Source of the DNA: a virus
Length of the DNA: 31,080 nucleotides
Reading direction: 5' to 3' (one strand)
Virus record (IMG/VR): IMGVR_UViG_3300037189_028988
Coordinates: 1-31,080 of that record
Shown: positions 6,534 to 12,149 of the stretch, in pieces
Position numbering within the stretch: position 1 is the first letter of the stretch
How the letters are laid out: the number at the start of each line of letters is the position of its first letter
Made by a program: the position numbers and the translations under genes
The notes under the pieces: generated by a model
The model's database searches: none
The model's input: the letters and a program-made list of their open reading frames with translations, nothing else
What the model was told of the DNA's origin: nothing

Positions 6534-7028
6534 TTATCTGAAATACTGATACCTGTCCTCGAGGTTTGACCGGTCCTTGATCAATCCATCGAACTGGCCC
6601 TGACCATTTGGATAAAAACCGCTTGGATCAAGTATCTTGCCTCGGTTCTCTACCCAAGCATGTGGTATCCACCTCAGCTGATCCTCCATGTTTTCAGATC
6701 TAGCATACTTTGCACGATCCGTTTCCTTTCTTGGATTGAAGCCGTGCTGCTTCATCGCTGCCAGCTCCTCCTTAGTAAAGGCATCCAAGTCCAGATCCGG
6801 CACATCGGTCCGAAACCACCCCTTGGCCTTCTTGCCACCTCGCATGTGTCCAGCTGGTATGACCTCGGCGGTGACGATACCCCGGCTTTCTAAAAATTCT
6901 AGGAAATCAGACGCGGCACCGCCGCATCCGCCCCTGGTGGCATAGATGCTTAATCTCTTGTCTCCAGCGGTCTCCCAAAATTCCAGCAGCAACGGGTCAA
7001 AGCCTTGGGCTATTTCAATGAGTCTCAT
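6534..7028 (-). CDS. transglutaminase-like (papain-fold) protein
   Basis: This 164-aa protein shows the ordered catalytic trio of transglutaminase-like or papain-like enzymes. A Cys at a helix start (GGCGGAASDFLEFLESRG, C35) is followed by a His in HAWVE (H123) and an Asp in ILDPS (D134). The HAW...LDP pair is typical of transglutaminase-core folds; the ~60 residues between the Cys and His segments are a charged insertion. The role is unknown. The start at 7028 was chosen because the longer frame runs through two tRNAs. A GATAAATA box ends 5 nt before this ATG and there is no ribosome site, so translation may be leaderless. Its stop touches tRNA-Arg(TCG). Confidence 0.6.
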   Translation of the reverse strand: MRLIEIAQGFDPLLLEFWETAGDKRLSIYATRGGCGGAASDFLEFLESRGIVTAEVIPAGHMRGGKKAKGWFRTDVPDLDLDAFTKEELAAMKQHGFNPRKETDRAKYARSENMEDQLRWIPHAWVENRGKILDPSGFYPNGQGQFDGLIKDRSNLEDRYQYFR

Positions 7029-7033
7029 GCCGA

Positions 7034-7041
7034 TATTTATC
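7034..7041 (-). promoter_or_regulatory. late-promoter-like GATAAATA box, 5 nt before the ATG
   Basis: The box lies inside a short palindrome (CCGATA-AA-TATCGG). With T4-like spacing, transcription would begin at the A of the ATG at 7028. Confidence 0.5.
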
Positions 7042-7053
7042 GGCAATGGAGCA

Positions 7054-7147
7054 TGGCGGAGAGCAGTGGTCTTGATCCACATGCCGGTTTCTAGCCGGCA
7101 CCCACTCCTTAGCAGGGAGGGACGAACACTCGTTCGCTTTACTCTCC
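7054..7147 (-). tRNA. tRNA-Ser(GCT), divergent copy
   Basis: Class II: acceptor GGAGAGT/GCTCTCC, anticodon stem CTCC/GGAG with loop CTGCTAA, variable arm GCCGG/CCGGC, G73, CCA. The D-arm is a 6-bp stem (GCGAAC/GTTCGT) with only 4 loop nt and no GG. The T-loop is ATCAAGA (A54). The same anticodon occurs on the normal gene at 4265. Confidence 0.68.
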
Positions 7148-7152
7148 AAAAT

Positions 7153-7228
7153 TGGCTGCCCACCCTCGGTTCGAACGAGGAACCTCCTGTTTCAGAGACA
7201 GGCGATCTGCCAGTTGATCTAGTGGGCA
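7153..7228 (-). tRNA. tRNA-Gln(CTG)
   Basis: Canonical: acceptor TGCCCAC/GTGGGCA, anticodon loop CTCTGAA, T-loop TTCGAAC, G73, CCA. Confidence 0.93.
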
Positions 7229-7237
7229 ATAAATTAT

Positions 7238-7810
7238 TTATTTTTCGATAAAATACAGAGCTGTTTGAATGAATTGCTCTTTATCTTTGACACATTCTTT
7301 CCATTCTATTCGAAGTGTTTGCCATCCTTGCTCTAAAAGCCATGCATCTCGTTTTGCATCACTCTCTCTGGTGTTTTCGTGAGTGCCGCCGTCGATTTCA
7401 ATGCATTTCTTTATTTCTGGCCAAGCAAAATCAAGTGAATAAATTCCAAATGGGTATTCCGCAATGTAGTTTTTATTCTCAAATCTTTTATCAATCACAG
7501 ATTCGAACCACTGCTCTGGATAACTTTTTGGACGCCCTTTGAAATTTTTTCCCAAAGTAGGGTATGTCCCCTCCTTCAAACGTCTCAGCATGTGATGTCT
7601 GAGCTTGATTTTGGTTTCATCTGAGTGCTTCTGAGGAGGTCGATGTTTCCTGCTCATCTTTTGAGCTTCGCTTTTAGAACGAGGTGTGAACAATCCATTT
7701 TTGATTGCCTTGTTGATCGTGTTCAAGGTTGGTCCTAATTCTCGCATTGGGACCCCACTATCATATAGGCTCTGTAATTCTTTCCAATTAAACGGAGTTT
7801 TGTTTCTCAT
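7238..7810 (-). CDS. homing endonuclease, Vsr-like (EDxHD) nuclease fold
   Basis: This 190-aa protein has a C-terminal Vsr-type PD-(D/E)XK nuclease domain: D127 in YSLDFAW, KCIEIDGGTH (about 135-144), and an ESDAKRDAWLLEQGWQTLRI tail, as in EDxHD homing endonucleases and DUF559 proteins. The N-terminal 60 residues look like a helix-turn-helix DNA-recognition segment, followed by a basic linker. Such proteins are selfish mobile elements. The ATG at 7810 follows CATAAATA by 4 nt and has no ribosome site. The gene is A/T-richer than its neighbours, a sign of separate ancestry. Just upstream is the orphan 5' half of a tRNA (7823-7856), which suggests that insertion cost the rest of that tRNA. Confidence 0.85.
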   Translation of the reverse strand: MRNKTPFNWKELQSLYDSGVPMRELGPTLNTINKAIKNGLFTPRSKSEAQKMSRKHRPPQKHSDETKIKLRHHMLRRLKEGTYPTLGKNFKGRPKSYPEQWFESVIDKRFENKNYIAEYPFGIYSLDFAWPEIKKCIEIDGGTHENTRESDAKRDAWLLEQGWQTLRIEWKECVKDKEQFIQTALYFIEK

Positions 7811-7814
7811 GACT

Positions 7815-7822
7815 TATTTATG
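7815..7822 (-). promoter_or_regulatory. late-promoter-like CATAAATA box, 4 nt before the ATG
   Basis: CATAAATA directly precedes the homing endonuclease start codon and sits at the break point of the tRNA remnant. Confidence 0.5.
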
Positions 7823-7856
7823 ATAAGTCGGTTGTTCTACCATTAAACTAATCCCC
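7823..7856 (-). pseudogene. orphan 5' half of a tRNA
   Basis: GGGGATT, then AG, then a D-arm GTTT-AATGGTA-GAAC, then the 5' side of an anticodon arm (ACCGACTTAT) are present. No T-arm or acceptor 3' strand follows; the endonuclease gene begins instead. The fragment matches the first 34 nt of a tRNA, identity unknown. Confidence 0.6.
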
Positions 7857-7864
7857 AAAATTAT

Positions 7865-7940
7865 TGGCTGCCCGTGATGGTTTCGAACCACCAACATCGA
7901 GATTCAAAGTCTCGCGTTCTGCCAATTGAACTAACGGGCA
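7865..7940 (-). tRNA. tRNA-Gln(TTG)
   Basis: Canonical: acceptor TGCCCGT/ACGGGCA, anticodon loop CTTTGAA, T-loop TTCGAAA, G73, CCA. Confidence 0.93.
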
Positions 7941-7950
7941 ATAAACTCTT

Positions 7951-8027
7951 TGGTGTTCTCGACGGGATTCGAACCCATGACCTTCGGCTTAGGAGGCAGA
8001 CGCTCTATCCAGCTGAGCTACGAGAAC
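7951..8027 (-). tRNA. tRNA-Arg(CCT)
   Basis: Acceptor GTTCTCG/CGAGAAC, anticodon loop CTCCTAA, T-loop TTCGAAT, A73, CCA. One mismatch in the anticodon stem. Confidence 0.92.
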
Positions 8028-8032
8028 AAGAT

Positions 8033-8107
8033 TGGTTGGACCGGTCAGGATCGAACTGACACTCTATCGGTTATCAACCGATTGCTTTACCATTAAGCTA
8101 CGGTCCA
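8033..8107 (-). tRNA. tRNA-Ile(GAT)
   Basis: Canonical: acceptor TGGACCG/CGGTCCA, anticodon loop TTGATAA, T-loop TTCGATC, A73, CCA. Confidence 0.92.
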
Positions 8108-8120
8108 ACAGCTAGTGATA

Positions 8121-8149
8121 TTTATAGTCTATCGCCGGCAAAAAAGCAA
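8121..8149 (-). promoter_or_regulatory. sigma70-type promoter for the Ile/Arg/Gln tRNAs
   Basis: TTGCTT (8144-8149), 17 nt, TATAAA (8121-8126) on the minus strand, 13 nt before tRNA-Ile. Same hexamers and spacing as at 5526-5554. Confidence 0.65.
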
Positions 8150-8160
8150 GCGATGATTTT

Positions 8161-8245
8161 TGGTGCCCAGGGCGAGATTTGAACCCGCATGACCTTGCGG
8201 CCGCCACCTTCTGAGGATGGAGTGTATGCATTCCACCACCTGGGC
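8161..8245 (-). tRNA. tRNA-Leu(CAG)
   Basis: Canonical class II: acceptor GCCCAGG/CCTGGGC, anticodon loop CTCAGAA, long variable arm, T-loop TTCAAAT, A73, CCA. Confidence 0.92.
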
Positions 8246-8375
8246 AATATCATGGGTCTTACGGTGCCAGGACACCCGCCCTTGTTATGGTTGCCGGATT
8301 CTGTTCCCGGGGCCGGCACCCCGGATCGTTCCCATGGCTTCTACTAAGCAGTCACTCCATGGGAACATCAATATT
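8246..8375 (-). other. structured spacer with strong inverted repeats
   Basis: A perfect 10-bp repeat, GTTCCCATGG at 8328-8337 and its complement at 8357-8366, encloses 19 nt. A second hairpin at 8307-8324 has 6 bp (CCGGGG/CCCCGG). On the minus strand a CCGG...ACCA segment could form an acceptor-like mini-helix with CCA. I could not fold a full tRNA here. A decayed tRNA or small RNA is possible. Confidence 0.4.
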
Positions 8376-8452
8376 TGGTGCATCCGGTGGGATTCGAACC
8401 CACACTGTATGATCTCTCAAACCATTGACTCTACCAGTTGGCCTACGGATGC
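8376..8452 (-). tRNA. tRNA with GAG anticodon (Leu) on a class I body
   Basis: Acceptor GCATCCG/CGGATGC, anticodon loop TTGAGAG, T-loop TTCGAAT, A73, CCA. The variable loop is only 5 nt (ACAGT), whereas bacterial tRNA-Leu is class II. The D-stem is weak. Charging identity is uncertain. Confidence 0.8.
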
Positions 8453-8457
8453 AAAAT

Positions 8458-8532
8458 TGGTAGGTGAGGAGAATTTTGAAATCCCGTCCCTCGGTATGTA
8501 ACACCGATGCTCTGCCTCTGAGCTACTCACCC
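8458..8532 (-). tRNA. tRNA-Val(TAC)
   Basis: Acceptor GGGTGAG/CTCACCT, D-stem GCTC/GAGC, anticodon loop GTTACAT, T-loop TTCAAAA, A73, CCA. One T-stem mismatch. Confidence 0.85.
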
Positions 8533-8537
8533 ATGTT

Positions 8538-8613
8538 TGGTACCAACCGTGGGGATTGAACCCACCTAGATCTGCTTGTAAAGCAGACGCCCTCCCCAGA
8601 TGGCTCGGTTGGC
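8538..8613 (-). tRNA. tRNA-Val(TAC), duplicate 1
   Basis: Acceptor GCCAACC/GGTTGGT, anticodon loop TTTACAA, T-loop TTCAATC, A73, CCA. Nearly identical to 9066-9141; the only difference is in the anticodon stem. Confidence 0.87.
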
Positions 8614-8642
8614 ATACAACTGATATCATGATAGACGGGCTA

Positions 8643-8906
8643 TTAAGCCTCGCTTACTGCATCCGGGAATGGTGGATTTCCGCCGCTGCCAACTCCCGTG
8701 ACTGACACGAAGCCGGTATATCCCGATAGTCCTGGTAGCTCCAGCACGCCGGTTGGTGCAGGCACTGCTGCATCGCCAACGCGCACGATGACGGTCATTT
8801 CAGAGTCATCCTTGCTGATAATCGCACGCGGAACGACGATCCATGATGATCCGTCAAATCCTAGGACGGTGTCACCGTCTAGTCTGTAATCTCCTGTATT
8901 TGCCAT
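8643..8906 (-). CDS. small protein of unknown function
   Basis: This 87-aa protein starts MANTGDYRLDGDTVLGFDGSS. It is rich in Gly, Val, Pro and Asp, and its pattern suggests short beta strands. Codons appear ordinary for the window and there is no signal peptide. The start at 8906 was chosen for the AAAGGAG site 8 nt upstream; an in-frame ATG at 8933 lacks one. A TTGCTT/CATAAA promoter lies 45 nt upstream. It could be a small virion or decoration protein, but I recognise no family. Confidence 0.6.
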   Translation of the reverse strand: MANTGDYRLDGDTVLGFDGSSWIVVPRAIISKDDSEMTVIVRVGDAAVPAPTGVLELPGLSGYTGFVSVTGVGSGGNPPFPDAVSEA

Positions 8907-8950
8907 TTTCTTGGCTCCTTTCTCTTGATCCATGTTGGATTCAATGCATA

Positions 8951-8978
8951 TTTATGTTCTAACATGGACAAAAAGCAA
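8951..8978 (-). promoter_or_regulatory. promoter: TTGCTT-N16-CATAAA, overlapping CATAAATA
   Basis: TTGCTT (8973-8978), 16 nt, CATAAA (8951-8956) on the minus strand. It reads into the 8643-8906 gene and the tRNAs beyond it. It can be read as sigma70-type or late-type. Confidence 0.5.
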
Positions 8979-8985
8979 TAAATGA

Positions 8986-9061
8986 TGGTACCTACTGTGG
9001 GGATCGAACCCACCTCTAACAGCGTGTCGAGCTGTCGCCATCCCCAGATGACAAAGCAGGC
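8986..9061 (-). tRNA. tRNA-Val(GAC) with C33
   Basis: Acceptor GCCTGCT/AGTAGGT, anticodon stem ACAGC/GCTGT, loop TCGACAC, T-loop TTCGATC, A73, CCA. The nearly universal U33 is C. Confidence 0.83.
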
Positions 9062-9065
9062 ATAT

Positions 9066-9141
9066 TGGTACCAACCGTGGGGATTGAACCCACCTAGATC
9101 TGCTTGTAAAACAGACGCCCTCCCCAGATGGCTCGGTTGGC
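9066..9141 (-). tRNA. tRNA-Val(TAC), duplicate 2
   Basis: Same cloverleaf as 8538-8613, with one nucleotide changed so that a stem pair becomes T-G. Loop TTTACAA, A73, CCA. Confidence 0.87.
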
Positions 9142-9150
9142 ATGTAAAAC

Positions 9151-9227
9151 TGGTGCCCGTGGAGGGATTCGAACCCCCAACATCCTGGTTCTAAACCAGG
9201 CGCCTCTTCCAGTTGCGCTACACGGGC
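9151..9227 (-). tRNA. tRNA with TAG anticodon (Leu) on a class I body
   Basis: Acceptor GCCCGTG/CACGGGC, anticodon stem CCTGG/CCAGG, loop TTTAGAA, T-loop TTCGAAT, A73, CCA. The 5-nt variable loop (ATGTT) is class I, unlike normal tRNA-Leu. The anticodon reads CUA; it is not an amber suppressor. Confidence 0.82.
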
Positions 9228-9233
9228 AAAACT

Positions 9234-9307
9234 TGGCGACCATACGGGGAATCGAACTCCGGCGACCTGCTAGACAGGCAAGCGTTCTACCATTAAACTA
9301 TATGGCC
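9234..9307 (-). tRNA. tRNA-Asp(GTC)
   Basis: Acceptor GGCCATA/TATGGTC, anticodon loop CTGTCTA, T-loop TTCGATT, G73, CCA. One T-stem mismatch. Confidence 0.9.
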
Positions 9308-9314
9308 ATAAAAT

Positions 9315-9815
9315 TCAAGGATTGTTGAGTTTCCACCAACGATTAATGGAATCAGCACCAATCTCATCACACACCTCAACAAGCTTGCCGCCGAGGCCAA
9401 GGATATCATCAAAGTGTTGGGCTAACAGCATGTTCGGGCATGCTCGCGGACGATCCGCTTTTAGCCATTCCACACCTTCCTCAAGCCTATCAACACCGTT
9501 GGCCTGCAACCACAGCGCCAGCGCCGACGCCGTTGAGCGGCATGCACCAGCAAAGCAATGCACCACCACCCGGGCATCTCCGGGCAAACGCTGGCCAAAC
9601 TCTAGGATCGATTCTGCGTGCTCTCTCGTCGGTGCATACAGCTTGGCAGGATCCTCTTCGTCATCAAAGTTGATGGCAAAGTGATTCTTGGCATCGATGC
9701 GTGGCGGACGGAATACCCGATCACCAACATCCAGCATGGTGATGAGATGCGTGGCAGCAAACCGCTTGGCGGTCTTTTTGACCTCGCTCTTTCCACAAAC
9801 GGTAAACTCGGGCAC
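9315..9815 (-). CDS. dual-specificity phosphatase-like protein, paralogue 2
   Basis: This 166-aa protein has the cysteine phosphatase loop VVHCFAGACRSTAS (C87, R93). An upstream DDEEDP may supply the general acid. It aligns with the 4367-4918 protein from the first residue: both begin MxEx(K/T)(I/V)xG, followed by a TH.I.M.D.G segment. The start is GTG at 9815 with a full AAGGAGGT site. It sits between tRNA-Asp and tRNA-Glu. Substrates are unknown; protein or RNA 5' phosphate targets are both possible for this fold. Confidence 0.8.
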   Translation of the reverse strand: MPEFTVCGKSEVKKTAKRFAATHLITMLDVGDRVFRPPRIDAKNHFAINFDDEEDPAKLYAPTREHAESILEFGQRLPGDARVVVHCFAGACRSTASALALWLQANGVDRLEEGVEWLKADRPRACPNMLLAQHFDDILGLGGKLVEVCDEIGADSINRWWKLNNP

Positions 9816-9837
9816 GTTACACCTCCTTGTTAGAAAA

Positions 9838-9912
9838 TGGTCTCGCGTGCGGGTGCCGGCCCCGCTACTCCGGGATGAAAGCCCGGTGTTTTAGCTGGTA
9901 AACTAACGCGAG
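9838..9912 (-). tRNA. tRNA-Glu(TTC), divergent, copy 1
   Basis: Acceptor CTCGCGT/ACGCGAG, D-stem GTTT/AAAC with a loop lacking GG, anticodon stem CCGGG/CCCGG, loop CTTTCAT, CCA, A73. The T-stem GCGGG/CCCGC closes the loop GCCGGCA, with no T54, T55 or A58. Nearly identical to 12059-12133. Confidence 0.78.
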
Positions 9913-10056
9913 TTACGATTCCGCATGCGCTGGCCCCCCAATCCCGCCGCGCTGCACGACACCACCTGCCTTGCTTCTTTCGTCGCGTAACATGGCATCT
10001 TACCGGTCCATGACATGCTAACCTGTCCGCAGACAGGGAACCATGCACGGATGATT
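9913..10056. other. spacer without an assignable gene
   Basis: About 145 nt between tRNA-Glu and the class II tRNA-Asn. It contains an anticodon-arm-like hairpin (CCTGT/ACAGG on the minus strand) but no fold that I could complete into a tRNA. Confidence 0.3.
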
Positions 10057-10141
10057 TGGCTCAACCGGCAGGCTTCGAACCTGCACGCCTTGCGGCGCCT
10101 GATTAACAGTCAGGTGGGTCTACCAGTTCCCCCACAGTTGA
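10057..10141 (-). tRNA. tRNA with GTT anticodon (Asn) on a class II body
   Basis: Acceptor TCAACTG/CGGTTGA, Leu/Ser-like D-arm, anticodon stem CCTGA/TCAGG, loop CTGTTAA, 13-nt variable arm (CGCC-GCAA-GGCG), T-loop TTCGAAG, G73, CCA. G73, U1-A72 and GUU fit Asn; the long arm does not. Confidence 0.82.
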
Positions 10142-10175
10142 ATAAAACCCAGTAGTTGTTGTTCTTGTTGCATGC

Positions 10176-10204
10176 TTTATAGCACGCACCGTATTTGGTG
10201 TCAA
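10176..10204 (-). promoter_or_regulatory. strong sigma70-type promoter for the class II tRNA-Asn
   Basis: TTGACA (10199-10204), 17 nt, TATAAA (10176-10181) on the minus strand. The -35 overlaps the last codons of the GIY-YIG endonuclease gene. Confidence 0.75.
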
Positions 10205-10869
10205 CGCCTATTTTTTATCGTTCTTCCTTTGATCCATCCGACTGGTATAGGATCAGATTTTTTAATTTTTACAGATTTTTGACCATCTGTTATCCACATT
10301 GTGTCAAACTGACTATTGGATTTGCCAAATCCTCGCCCTTTTGATGATTCGGACATTTTAGATCTAGTTTCAGCCGAATGTGTCTTTCCTTTGAAAGATG
10401 CAAATATGTCAGGCGTATATTTTGATTTAATGGTTTCTTGCCATTTTTTTGAACGATTTGCAACTCTTTCTGTATCTAATAGAAAAAGTCTTAGACCCTC
10501 CTTGGCTTTTTCTTCTATCCCTCTAGATTTTGCTACTTTCATAGCCTTTTGATTTTTTTCTTTTCTTAACGATTCATTTGAATTGATATAACCAAATCCG
10601 CCATGTCCTCCTGGACATAAATTATATGTATCTGGTCTTGCACACATTTCTTCTGTCACAAGTTCTTTTTCTTTGTCGTTCATTTCTTTTTCACAAGAAA
10701 AGACGTGTAAGATTTCTTTGGAAAAATTTTCAATACCATATTTGTCAATTGCAAGTTTTATGAGCTTGCCAGATCCAAAATATTCATCATTAAGGTCAGC
10801 AGTTTTATGCTTTCCTATATAAATCTTGCTGTTAAGGAGATTAGTAATTTTGTATATTATGAAGAACAT
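10201..10869 (-). CDS. GIY-YIG homing endonuclease (Seg-like)
   Basis: This 222-aa protein opens with the GIY-YIG domain: IIYKITN then KIYIGKH, an Asp/Glu-rich loop, and YGIENFSKEIL. The C-terminal half carries a NUMOD3-type DNA-binding repeat (FKGKTHSAETRSKMSESSKG), as in T4 Seg enzymes. The gene is markedly A/T- and Lys-rich compared with its neighbours. ATG 10869 was chosen because GGGGG lies 7 nt upstream; an in-frame GTG at 10875 is the alternative. A CATAAATA box lies at 10888-10895. It is inserted directly beside tRNA-Gly(GCC), which lacks an encoded CCA. Confidence 0.9.
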   Translation of the reverse strand: MFFIIYKITNLLNSKIYIGKHKTADLNDEYFGSGKLIKLAIDKYGIENFSKEILHVFSCEKEMNDKEKELVTEEMCARPDTYNLCPGGHGGFGYINSNESLRKEKNQKAMKVAKSRGIEEKAKEGLRLFLLDTERVANRSKKWQETIKSKYTPDIFASFKGKTHSAETRSKMSESSKGRGFGKSNSQFDTMWITDGQKSVKIKKSDPIPVGWIKGRTIKNRR

Positions 10870-10887
10870 AAACACCCCCGTTTGGAG

Positions 10888-10895
10888 TATTTATG
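10888..10895 (-). promoter_or_regulatory. late-promoter-like CATAAATA box
   Basis: CATAAATA upstream of the GIY-YIG endonuclease, with no -35 hexamer and room for a short leader with the GGGGG site. Confidence 0.5.
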
Positions 10896-10903
10896 AAAAA
10901 ATG

Positions 10904-10974
10904 AGCGGGTAGCGAGAATCGAACTCGCGCGTCCACCATGGCAAGGTGGCAGGCTACCTCTACATCATACCCGC
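10904..10974 (-). tRNA. tRNA-Gly(GCC), no encoded CCA
   Basis: Acceptor GCGGGTA/TACCCGC, anticodon loop TTGCCAT, T-loop TTCGATT, U73. The 3' end continues CAT rather than CCA, so CCA must be added. The other recognisable tRNAs here, apart from the initiator-like one, encode CCA. Confidence 0.88.
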
Positions 10975-11212
10975 ATTATATGGTTAGTTATCCATGCAAG
11001 GCGCGTCTAATCCAGTTCTGTCCAAGAGGACGACCTTCATGTGGGGTCGCGTCGTTCAATGCACCTTGCCTTGGTGCACCTTGCAAGATTGAAATCCCGT
11101 GTTCTACGATACTCGGCTGTAGGTGACTAGCCCACTATATCCTGGACGGTTGAGTCCAGGCCACCGAATGCTACCATGTCACGGGGTCTTTGGTGGGGGT
11201 AAGTCCCAGATT
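10975..11212. other. structured spacer, no gene assigned
   Basis: Contains a 7-bp hairpin CCTGGAC/GTCCAGG, a long-range CCCGTG/CACGGG pair, and a direct repeat of TGCACCTTGC. The hairpin loop contains CAA, so a decayed tRNA-Leu is possible. I could not complete a cloverleaf. Confidence 0.3.
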
Positions 11213-11800
11213 CTATATCAACCCTAAACTTTTGAGCTTGGTTTTATCCCATACCTCGCAGACGACATCTGGATATAACTGGCGCCAAAGCTCGAACTTT
11301 TCTTTGTTTGCTTTTCGCCAATAACCCTTGACCTCTATGATTTTTCCGCAGGATAAAACAAAGTCAGGTCTGTATGACCTATTTTTTGATAACAGGAAAA
11401 CCTTCTTGCTGTAATCCCATTTGATACCTTGGCTATCGAGGTAAGACGCAACTTTCACCTCCCAGGATGAATCCATCCTGATGCCATTATAATAACTTTG
11501 TCTATCTCCTCTATGTTTGGCGTTATTGTTACCTCTCATAGATTCGGATATTTTAGCTTTGGTGTCATCGGTATGTTTCACCAACGAATTGAGCTTTCTG
11601 CCTTTTATCTTTAAGGCATGCCCTAGAATCCTTGAATCTGTTTCCTTGCTAAGTCCTTTGTTCCAGCTAACATGCGCTGTCTTGAGACGTGCTCGATAAC
11701 CGGGACATTTGTAATAAACTGGTTGGCAGCACCACCCGCTCCATTTAGAGCGAGGTGGATACGAAGCGGTGTCTCCGCAATACTTGCATGTGTTGTTCAT
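11213..11800 (-). CDS. homing endonuclease with zinc finger, NUMOD3 and PD-(D/E)XK-like domain
   Basis: This 195-aa protein begins with a Cys-rich finger (CKYCGD near residue 5 and CC...C near 24-32). A NUMOD3-like segment (HTDDTKAKISESMRGN) follows. The C-terminal nuclease-like domain has SSWEVKVASYLDSQGI and RPDFVLSCGKIIEVKGY, a PDF...EVK core. The start at 11800 keeps the finger intact; the frame is open ten codons further, but those precede the CATAAATA box. With that box 5 nt upstream and no ribosome site, the mRNA may be leaderless. The plus-strand gene at 12284 shares the nuclease core. Confidence 0.8.
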   Translation of the reverse strand: MNNTCKYCGDTASYPPRSKWSGWCCQPVYYKCPGYRARLKTAHVSWNKGLSKETDSRILGHALKIKGRKLNSLVKHTDDTKAKISESMRGNNNAKHRGDRQSYYNGIRMDSSWEVKVASYLDSQGIKWDYSKKVFLLSKNRSYRPDFVLSCGKIIEVKGYWRKANKEKFELWRQLYPDVVCEVWDKTKLKSLGLI

Positions 11801-11805
11801 GAAAG

Positions 11806-11813
11806 TATTTATG
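11806..11813 (-). promoter_or_regulatory. late-promoter-like CATAAATA box, 5 nt before the ATG
   Basis: CATAAATA followed by CTTTC and the ATG of the zinc-finger endonuclease. Confidence 0.5.
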
Positions 11814-11858
11814 CAAACAGTCTGCTCCAACCCTCCAACGTTGGCGCTTCCCCAAATT

Positions 11859-11937
11859 TGGTAGACCAGGTGGGACTCGAACCCACGGTTTTTACTGATT
11901 AAGAATCAGCTGCCTTGGCCGCTCGGCGCACTGGTCT
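11859..11937 (-). tRNA. tRNA-Lys(CTT) with Ser-like D-arm
   Basis: Acceptor AGACCAG/CTGGTCT, anticodon loop TTCTTAA, 7-nt variable loop, T-loop TTCGAGT, A73, CCA. The D-arm (GCC..GGC with a long loop) resembles class II tRNAs. Confidence 0.82.
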
Positions 11938-12058
11938 GTGGTATAATGGCCTTAGAACACTCCGCCGGTGCTGCCCTAACCCTTGTTTGCGCTCAAGTCC
12001 CCGGTCTACGGCTGCATCTCAACCAGGGAGGGCTATCTGCTCTCGTCGTGCTCTAACT
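11938..12058. other. spacer without an assignable gene
   Basis: About 120 nt between tRNA-Lys and tRNA-Glu copy 2. Possible acceptor-like complementarity (TTAGAGC with GTTCTAA on the minus strand) hints at a decayed tRNA, but no full fold was found. Confidence 0.25.
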
Positions 12059-12133
12059 TGGTCTCGCGTGCGGGTGCCGGCCCCGCTACTCCGGGATGAA
12101 AGCCCAGTATTTTAGCTGGTAAACTAACGCGAG
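12059..12133 (-). tRNA. tRNA-Glu(TTC), divergent, copy 2
   Basis: Same as 9838-9912 apart from two changes that turn stem pairs into G-T wobbles. T-loop GCCGGCA, CCA, A73. Confidence 0.78.
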
Positions 12134-12149
12134 AAATCTCATTCTAACT

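Noticed and set aside
7054-7228. N-terminal extension of the transglutaminase-like ORF up to 7229
   Set aside because: It would be translated from tRNA-Gln and tRNA-Ser sequence and has no start signal.
9151-9227. Amber suppressor tRNA
   Set aside because: The anticodon is TAG, which reads CUA, not CTA reading UAG. No stop-codon anticodon was found in any well-folded tRNA.
11940-11947. TATAAT on the plus strand near 11941
   Set aside because: No -35 at a suitable distance and no plus-strand gene close by.
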